Assembly: GCF_024362345.1 (NCBI RefSeq)
Contig: NZ_CP101505.1
Location: forward strand, 1 to 12,500
Direction: 5' to 3'
Origin: Polaribacter dokdonensis
GTDB taxonomy: Bacteria; Bacteroidota; Bacteroidia; Flavobacteriales; Flavobacteriaceae
Length of the DNA stretch: 12,500 nucleotides
The position numbers were made by a program, and so were the translations under genes. This document shows, one piece after another, positions 5,866-12,500 of the stretch. Within the stretch, counting starts at the first letter, position 1; every line of letters begins with the position of its first letter. Below the pieces are notes generated by a model. It was not told where the DNA came from. It saw only the letters and a program-made list of their open reading frames with translations, and did not search any database.

Positions 5866-7260
5866 ATGAAGAAATTTTTTAGTTTTTTAGGAATGGCATT
5901 TTTAGGAGGAGCTCTTACATTAGGAGGTTATAAAATGCTTTTTGATGAGCCAATTGCTCAAAACAATTCGCAAGAAGTAACTTTGCCAACAATTCAGGCA
6001 AATTATAATTCAGCATTAAATACAATTGCATCTGCAACAGATGCAGCTTCTATAGATTTTACAATTGCAGCAGAAAAGACAGTAAATTCTGTAGTGCACG
6101 TAAAAAATACATCTATTAGAACTCAACAAAGTCCTTTAGATATTTTCTTTGGTACAGGAAATGGTACAAGAAAATTTGAACAGGTAGGTACAGGAAGTGG
6201 TGTTATAATTTCTGCAGATGGTTACATTGTTACAAACAATCACGTAATAGATAATGCAAGCGCAATTGAAATCACTTTAAATAATAAGAAAAAGTATGAG
6301 GCAGAATTAATAGGTGCAGATGCAACCAATGATATAGCTTTGTTAAAAATTGATGCAGAAATAGACCTGCCTTACACACCATTTACAAACTCGGATAATG
6401 TAAAAATAGGGGAGTGGGTTTTGGCTGTTGGTAATCCTTATAATTTAACATCTACAGTAACTGCAGGTATTGTAAGTGCAAAAGGTAGAGATTTAGAAGG
6501 TAATGTTAATATTGAATCTTTTATACAAACTGATGCAGCTGTTAACCCAGGAAATAGTGGTGGAGCTTTGGTAAATACTAGAGGAGAATTGGTTGGTATT
6601 AATACTGCAATATCATCTAGAACTGGTTCCTTTATTGGGTATTCTTTTGCAGTACCTTCTAACATTGCTAAAAAGGTTGTTGATGATTTGTTGGAATTTG
6701 GAGCAGTACAAGAAGCAATTTTAGGAATTGGTATTGATAATAGATATGAAGATGAAGGCGTAAAGATTGGAAAGGTGTATTATGATGAAGGTGCTAATAA
6801 CAATCAATTTAAAGAAGGTGATATTATAAAGAGTATAAACAATGTAAAAATTTCTAAATTCTCTGAATTAAAAGGTCAGTTAACAGCTAAAAGACCTGGA
6901 GATTATGTAGATGTTACTATAGAAAGAGAAGGTGAGTTGATTACCAAAAAAGTGGTCTTAAATAAGAAAGATACTTTTAACTCAAGAACTTTAAATATTT
7001 CCTTAAAGGATGTAACTGCTAAAGAAAAAAAGAAGTTTGATATTAAAGGAGGGGCTAAGATTATTCAAAATAATAATAGAACATTAAATTATTATGGAAT
7101 AACAGAAGGTTATATCATTACAAAAGTGAATTCTAAACCAGTAACAACTGCAGCAGAAGCTACAAGAAAAATAGAAAATAGTAAGGTAAATAGAGGTACA
7201 CCATTATTTTTAGAGTTGATAAACCCAAAAGGAGAAATAGAGAAGATTGTATTAAGATAA
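5866..7260 (+). CDS. degP: HtrA/DegP-family periplasmic serine protease with PDZ domains
   Basis: This Do-type serine endopeptidase degrades or holds misfolded envelope proteins in the periplasm. The 464-aa protein starts with MKKFF and a hydrophobic run to about residue 20, serving as a signal peptide or anchor. The trypsin-like domain shows the full triad: His126 in TNNHVI, Asp156 in TNDIALLK and Ser231 in GNSGG. A first PDZ domain covers about 265-360 (KEGDIIKSINNVKISKFSEL is its core). A second, more divergent PDZ-like domain spans about 380-464, which fits the two-PDZ DegP/DegQ layout. It is a single-gene unit with its own upstream region (phased repeats, weak promoter) and a strong terminator. 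Which of the degP, degQ or htrA names applies cannot be settled by sequence alone. Envelope-stress regulation is inferred. Confidence 0.95.
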   Translation: MKKFFSFLGMAFLGGALTLGGYKMLFDEPIAQNNSQEVTLPTIQANYNSALNTIASATDAASIDFTIAAEKTVNSVVHVKNTSIRTQQSPLDIFFGTGNGTRKFEQVGTGSGVIISADGYIVTNNHVIDNASAIEITLNNKKKYEAELIGADATNDIALLKIDAEIDLPYTPFTNSDNVKIGEWVLAVGNPYNLTSTVTAGIVSAKGRDLEGNVNIESFIQTDAAVNPGNSGGALVNTRGELVGINTAISSRTGSFIGYSFAVPSNIAKKVVDDLLEFGAVQEAILGIGIDNRYEDEGVKIGKVYYDEGANNNQFKEGDIIKSINNVKISKFSELKGQLTAKRPGDYVDVTIEREGELITKKVVLNKKDTFNSRTLNISLKDVTAKEKKKFDIKGGAKIIQNNNRTLNYYGITEGYIITKVNSKPVTTAAEATRKIENSKVNRGTPLFLELINPKGEIEKIVLR

Positions 7261-7277
7261 AATTCAAAAATTAAATT

Positions 7278-7310
7278 AAAAATCCTGATGTTCGCATCAG
7301 GATTTTTTTT
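7278..7310 (+). terminator. Strong intrinsic terminator after degP
   Basis: A perfect 13-bp stem (7278-7290 with 7295-7307) encloses a TTCG tetraloop, with GC-rich core TCCTGATG/CATCAGGA. The run of T covers the end of the right arm and continues to 7310. It starts 18 bp after the degP stop, so it should isolate gap from degP readthrough. Confidence 0.93.
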
Positions 7311-7323
7311 ATACTAAACTTTT

Positions 7324-7341
7324 CACGAAATCGATTTCGTG
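7324..7341. promoter_or_regulatory. Perfect 18-bp palindrome upstream of gap (operator candidate)
   Basis: CACGAAATCGATTTCGTG is its own reverse complement with no spacer. Its centre AATCGATT fits the AAnCGnTT core of many LacI/GalR-family operators. It ends 16 bp before the gap -7 box and overlaps the -33 position, which would suit repression. It is separate from the degP terminator 14 bp upstream and has no proper T-run of its own. Confidence 0.6.
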
Positions 7342-7365
7342 TTTTAAAAAAAAGAAATACTTTTG
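7336..7365 (+). promoter_or_regulatory. Candidate gap promoter (TTCG-N18-TACTTTTG)
   Basis: TACTTTTG (7358-7365) matches TAnnTTTG exactly and ends 27 nt before the gap ATG. TTCG at 7336-7339, one base from TTTG, sits 18 bp upstream, a normal spacing, and lies inside the palindrome. The expected start near 7370 leaves a ~22-nt A-rich leader. Confidence 0.6.
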
Positions 7366-7392
7366 CAAAAATTTTAAAATAGCAACACAACT

Positions 7393-8835
7393 ATGTCATC
7401 AATTTTAGATTACGAAAAAGAAGTTTCTTCACAAGCACAAACTAGAAGAGCTACTGTAGAATTTATTAATATCGTGAATGATTTATGGTATGATAAATCT
7501 ATTGAACTTGTACTTTTTAGAAATCCGTTAGTAGATAAAAGAGCTAGTGAGGTTTTAAACCTAATTGATTATGCAAAAGAATTTGTAAACAAATCAATTA
7601 CAATTCAAGATGCTTTAAGTATTGCAAAAGCAATACAACAAATAGAGTTACCATCATCAAAATTAGATATTGGTAAATTGGCTTACGAATGTCATTTAAA
7701 CCCAAAAGGTTGTGAAGACAAAGTTGCCTTTGTGAAAAAACAATTAAAGAACGTAACTAAAGCCAAAAATATAACTCCAAAAGATGTTGTATTGTATGGT
7801 TTTGGTAGAATTGGTAGATTATTAGCAAGAGAGTTAATGACAAAAATGGGTAAAGGTTCTCAATTAAGATTAAGAGCTGTTGTAACTCGTGGAGAAATTA
7901 CTCAGGCAGTTTTAGATAAAAGAGCCTCTTTATTAAGTATAGACTCTGTTCATGGAGATTTTTTAGGAACTGTACAGACAGATTTAGAAAACAAAGCTTT
8001 AATTATAAATGGTACTACTGTTCATATGATTTCTGCTAAGAATCCAGAAGATATAGATTATACAGCGTACAAAATTAACGACGCTTTAATTATAGATAAT
8101 ACTGGTGCTTTTAGAGATGATGTTGCTTTAGCAAGACATTTAAAAGCAAAAGGTGCTAGTAAAGTTTTATTAACAGCACCTGGTAAAGGAATACCTAATA
8201 TTGTACATGGAGTTAATCATAAACAAAATGACCCAGATAAAGTAGATATTTTTTCTGCTGCATCTTGTACAACTAATGCAATAACACCTGTTTTAAAAGT
8301 ATTAGAAGACAATTTCGGAATTAAGAAAGGACATTTAGAAACGATTCACGCTTATACTAATGATCAGAATTTAGTAGATAATATGCACTCTAAATACAGA
8401 AGAGGTAGAGCTGCAGCACTAAATATGGTAATTACAGAAACTGGTGCAGGTAAAGCAGTAGCAAAAGCATTACCAGCTTTAGAGGGCAAATTAACTTCCA
8501 ATGCAATTCGTGTTCCAGTACCAAATGGATCTTTAGCAATTTTAAATTTACAATTAAGAAGACCTGTTACAACAGATGTTATTAATGCAATTTTAAAACA
8601 AAATGCTTTAGAAGGCGATTTAGTAGAACAGATTAAATATTCTCTAGATAACGAATTGGTTTCTTCAGACATTATTGGTTCTACAGCTCCATCAATTTTT
8701 GATAGTAAAGCAACTATTACAGATGGAGATTCTATTGTTATTTATATATGGTATGACAATGAGTATGGATATTCTCATCAAGTAATGCGTTTGGCTAAAC
8801 ACATTGCAAAAGTTAGAAGATTTACTTACTATTAG
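7393..8835 (+). CDS. gap: Glyceraldehyde-3-phosphate dehydrogenase, long form
   Basis: This enzyme interconverts glyceraldehyde-3-phosphate and 1,3-bisphosphoglycerate in the cytoplasm with NAD(P). The Rossmann motif GFGRIGR is at 136-142, the catalytic Cys292 is in ASCTTN, and the paired His319 is in HAYTNDQ, the canonical 27-residue spacing. At 480 aa it exceeds the usual ~335: a helical N-terminal extension of about 130 residues precedes the Rossmann fold. Such long GAPDHs occur in Bacteroidota and some Gammaproteobacteria, often beside a short paralogue. After the second Rossmann strand the usual Asp of 'AIND' is replaced by Arg166 (AVVTR), and the linker is five residues longer, which hints at altered cofactor preference. 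The unit is monocistronic, with palindrome, promoter and terminator. The stop is doubled (TAGTAG). Confidence 0.95.
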   Translation: MSSILDYEKEVSSQAQTRRATVEFINIVNDLWYDKSIELVLFRNPLVDKRASEVLNLIDYAKEFVNKSITIQDALSIAKAIQQIELPSSKLDIGKLAYECHLNPKGCEDKVAFVKKQLKNVTKAKNITPKDVVLYGFGRIGRLLARELMTKMGKGSQLRLRAVVTRGEITQAVLDKRASLLSIDSVHGDFLGTVQTDLENKALIINGTTVHMISAKNPEDIDYTAYKINDALIIDNTGAFRDDVALARHLKAKGASKVLLTAPGKGIPNIVHGVNHKQNDPDKVDIFSAASCTTNAITPVLKVLEDNFGIKKGHLETIHAYTNDQNLVDNMHSKYRRGRAAALNMVITETGAGKAVAKALPALEGKLTSNAIRVPVPNGSLAILNLQLRRPVTTDVINAILKQNALEGDLVEQIKYSLDNELVSSDIIGSTAPSIFDSKATITDGDSIVIYIWYDNEYGYSHQVMRLAKHIAKVRRFTYY

Positions 8836-8854
8836 TAGCAATCTTAGAAATAAT

Positions 8855-8885
8855 AAAAACCCAAAACAAATTGTTTTGGGTTTTT
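8855..8885. terminator. Bidirectional terminator between gap and the 220-aa gene
   Basis: AAAAACCCAAAAC (8855-8867) pairs with GTTTTGGGTTTTT (8873-8885) around a 5-nt loop, a perfect 13-bp stem. T-rich sequence follows on both strands. It starts 19 bp after the gap stop and 12 bp beyond the stop of the convergent gene, so it can serve both. Confidence 0.9.
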
Positions 8886-8897
8886 GTTTTAAATATT

Positions 8898-9560
8898 TTA
8901 CTCTTCCTCAAAAACAGAAATTTTAGCGTCAAATTCATCATTTAAAAACTCCTCTCTACTCATAAAATAATCTGAAGTTATTAATTGAAATTTATCATGA
9001 ATTTTATTCAAAAACCAAATTATATTATTCGCTTCATCAAAAGCCTCTTCAGCATCAAGTTGTTTATGAAACAATCTTTTAATAACATTGTGGCTATCTA
9101 AATTTTGAGCAAAACATTTTAAAACAATTTCTTTGTTAATGTCTTTGTCTGCATTCATTTTTGGAGTAATCTCAAAATCAATAATTGTAGCTTTTGCATT
9201 AGGAAACTTACCATTAAACGCTTTGTATAATAATTGATTAATAATAAATAATGTTTTGTGAAGTTCAATTCTAGGGTATTCTTCAGAAATTTTATCAATC
9301 AACATTTCATAAGAAACAGAATCTATTTGATGCTCATTCATTTTGTCAGATAATTTATAATCTAATACAATTCTTGCTGCTTCACTTGGCTCTTTATCAG
9401 AAATTGCCATAAACAATAATTCTCTTACTTCTTTTAAATCAGTACTTTCTACATTTGGTAATTCAAAACGTTCTAAAAGTTCTTTGTAATCTTCTAAATT
9501 CCATGCATTATCTAGGTCATCAACTGTAGAAATTTTATGTATTTTTATAGCGTATTTCAT
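8898..9560 (-). CDS. Conserved-looking hypothetical protein, 220 aa
   Basis: I do not recognise this protein. It is 220 aa, rich in Glu, Asp, Lys and Leu, ends in FEEE, and has no signal peptide or membrane segment, so a soluble cytoplasmic protein is likely. Most of it reads as amphipathic helices, for example around LDNAWNLEDYKELLERF (16-32) and ELHKTLFIINQLLYKAF (98-114). A more strand-like ATIIDFEI follows at about 123-130. No metal-binding cluster, Walker motif or other catalytic signature is visible. Coding is credible: codon use and composition resemble the neighbours, it fills the space between a shared terminator and a promoter-like sequence, and ligA diverges 65 bp away. It appears to be a single-gene unit. 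Confidence 0.8.
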   Translation of the reverse strand: MKYAIKIHKISTVDDLDNAWNLEDYKELLERFELPNVESTDLKEVRELLFMAISDKEPSEAARIVLDYKLSDKMNEHQIDSVSYEMLIDKISEEYPRIELHKTLFIINQLLYKAFNGKFPNAKATIIDFEITPKMNADKDINKEIVLKCFAQNLDSHNVIKRLFHKQLDAEEAFDEANNIIWFLNKIHDKFQLITSDYFMSREEFLNDEFDAKISVFEEE

Positions 9561-9584
9561 TTCTTTATCATTTTTATATTTAAA

Positions 9585-11623
<2,039 letters not shown>

Positions 11624-11660
11624 AATACTTTGGCTCAATTAATGATTATTATTTAAAGGT

Positions 11661-12383
11661 TTGAAAAAAATACTATACATATATATAATGTGTTTCTCAT
11701 TGGCAGCTTTTTCCCAGAAGAAAGAGGTGTTAGATAGTCTTCCTCATAATATTGATGACTATATTTTTGTGAAACCAGGAGATAGTGTAATCATCAAATT
11801 AAATGAGATTACGTTATTACCGAAACAAAAATTTCAGTCTAAAGATGATATCCGTTATTATTTATGGTTTAGAAGAAAAGTTTTTAAGGCGTATCCTTAT
11901 GCAATTTTGGCATCTAAAAGATTAGATTCATTAAATGCAAGGTTAAGTAGAATAGAATCTAAAAGCAAAAAGAGAAAATATACCAGACAAGTTCAAAAGT
12001 ATATTGAAGGTGAATTTACAGATCAAATAAAAAAGATGACGAAGACTGAAGGTCGTATTTTAATTAAATTGATTCATCGTCAAACAGGAGAAACTGCTTT
12101 TAATAATATTAAGGATTTGAGAAGTGGTTGGAAAGCTTTTTGGTATAATACAACTGCTAACCTTTTTAAACTTTCTTTAAAGGATGAATATGATCCTGAA
12201 AATATAAATGAAGACTTTTTAATAGAAGATATATTACAAAGAGCATATAGAGATGGTCTCTTAGAAACTCAAAAAACAAAACTTACTTTCGATTTTTCTG
12301 ATATTATTTTAAAAAAGAAAGCACAGATTGATGTAGAAAAGTATAAATTGATGTTCTCTAAAATGAAAAAGAAGAAAAAATAG
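11661..12383 (+). CDS. Secreted DUF4294-type protein of unknown function
   Basis: This 240-aa protein matches my memory of the Bacteroidota DUF4294 family, which has no established function. Residues 1-19 (MKKILYIYIM...FSQ) form a short signal peptide, so it is probably exported. The conserved block begins around YYLWFRRKVFKAYPYA (66-81), continues through a basic, helical middle (about 85-130), and includes GRILIKLIHRQTGETAFNNI (131-150) and RSGWKAFWYNTTANLFKL (154-171). The C-terminus is very Lys-rich and ends in KKKKK. The start is TTG (11661-11663): an in-frame TGA lies six codons upstream with no ATG between, and the next ATG (codon 10) would remove most of the signal peptide. It is 37 bp after ligA and probably co-transcribed, although TACTTTGG at 11626-11633 is one base from a -7 box. 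Confidence 0.85.
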   Translation: MKKILYIYIMCFSLAAFSQKKEVLDSLPHNIDDYIFVKPGDSVIIKLNEITLLPKQKFQSKDDIRYYLWFRRKVFKAYPYAILASKRLDSLNARLSRIESKSKKRKYTRQVQKYIEGEFTDQIKKMTKTEGRILIKLIHRQTGETAFNNIKDLRSGWKAFWYNTTANLFKLSLKDEYDPENINEDFLIEDILQRAYRDGLLETQKTKLTFDFSDIILKKKAQIDVEKYKLMFSKMKKKKK

Positions 12384-12410
12384 AAGTTTTTTAGCCACTT
12401 CTGAATTTTT
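12382..12410 (+). terminator. Weak terminator candidate after the DUF4294-type gene
   Basis: AGAAGT (12382-12387) and ACTTCT (12397-12402) form a 6-bp stem with a 9-nt loop, overlapping the stop codon and followed by GAATTTTTCTTTT. It is short and loose compared with the two strong terminators in this window. Confidence 0.3.
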
Positions 12411-12427
12411 CTTTTGAGTAATTTTTA

Positions 12428-12500
12428 ATGGAATATGTATTCTATTTCTTGTGGAATGTGCTTATTGCATCATTGTTATTATTAAATCCAATACTTTCAA
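12428..12500 (+). CDS. Possible 5' end of a membrane protein, cut by the window edge
   Basis: An ATG at 12428 opens a frame of 24 codons to the edge: MEYVFYFLWNVLIASLLLLN and on, one hydrophobic segment. An in-frame TAA lies three codons upstream. Against it, AT-rich DNA easily encodes hydrophobic residues by chance, and a second plus-strand frame is also open to the edge. No clear promoter is seen. Treat it as a placeholder. Confidence 0.22.
   Translation, partial: MEYVFYFLWNVLIASLLLLNPILS

Noticed and set aside
6438..6665. 75-codon minus-strand ORF inside degP
   Set aside because: It is antisense to the protease core including the catalytic serine; no independent support.
8364..8672. 102-codon minus-strand ORF inside gap
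   Set aside because: It is antisense to highly conserved GAPDH sequence and has no promoter or family resemblance.
12445..12498. Minus-strand ESIGFNNNDAISTFHKK, faintly like the end of an AraC-type helix-turn-helix domain
   Set aside because: The spacing between GF and FxK is one residue short, a stop follows at once, and continuing the resemblance needs a frameshift. Too little sequence remains before the window edge to call a pseudogene.

Overview
The window looks like ordinary core chromosome of a marine flavobacterium (Bacteroidota, Flavobacteriaceae). By overall protein flavour it is close to Polaribacter or Tenacibaculum, but the genus is an impression, not a result. Support comes from the strongly AT-rich composition, the absence of obvious Shine-Dalgarno sequences, several matches to the Bacteroidota promoter box TAnnTTTG a short distance before start codons, and typical flavobacterial proteins: a ~480-residue GAPDH, a DUF4294-type protein and a lysozyme-like 'FKES' protein. 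Base 1 is the A of the dnaA start codon, so the record was probably rotated to dnaA. The oriC/promoter region expected upstream of dnaA is not visible.

Layout. (i) 1-2613, plus strand: dnaA, a low-molecular-weight tyrosine phosphatase and an RsmI-like SAM methyltransferase, with gaps of 9 and 21 bp, probably one operon. (ii) 2614-5735, minus strand: a secreted lysozyme-like protein, then mltG, a GNAT acetyltransferase and dapF. The last three, read as dapF-GNAT-mltG, form an operon (1-bp TAATG overlap, then 28 bp). The lysozyme-like gene follows after 191 bp with its own candidate promoter. (iii) 5866-7260, plus: an HtrA/DegP periplasmic protease, ended by a strong UUCG-loop terminator. (iv) 7393-8835, plus: a long GAPDH behind a perfect 18-bp palindrome and a good promoter, ended by a bidirectional terminator. 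(v) 8898-9560, minus: an unrecognised 220-aa protein. (vi) 9626-12383, plus: ligA and a secreted DUF4294-type protein. (vii) 12384-12500: a short tail with only a weak partial ORF.

Functionally this is housekeeping: replication initiation and ligation (dnaA, ligA), peptidoglycan precursor supply and remodelling (dapF makes meso-diaminopimelate; mltG and the lysozyme-like protein act on glycan strands), envelope protein quality control (degP) and central carbon metabolism (gap). I found no mobile element, phage, CRISPR, toxin-antitoxin, rRNA or tRNA gene, and no convincing undescribed system.

The most interesting signals are in the short intergenic regions. Five GTTAAA-core repeats lie on one face of the helix (steps 11, 10, 11, 22 bp) between dapF and degP. 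A perfect palindrome with a LacI-like core overlaps the gap promoter. The dapF promoter is so close to its ATG that the mRNA may be leaderless. The lysozyme-like gene has phased repeats and a palindrome upstream. Two genes use TTG starts. The long GAPDH carries Arg where NAD-type enzymes carry the cofactor-selecting Asp.
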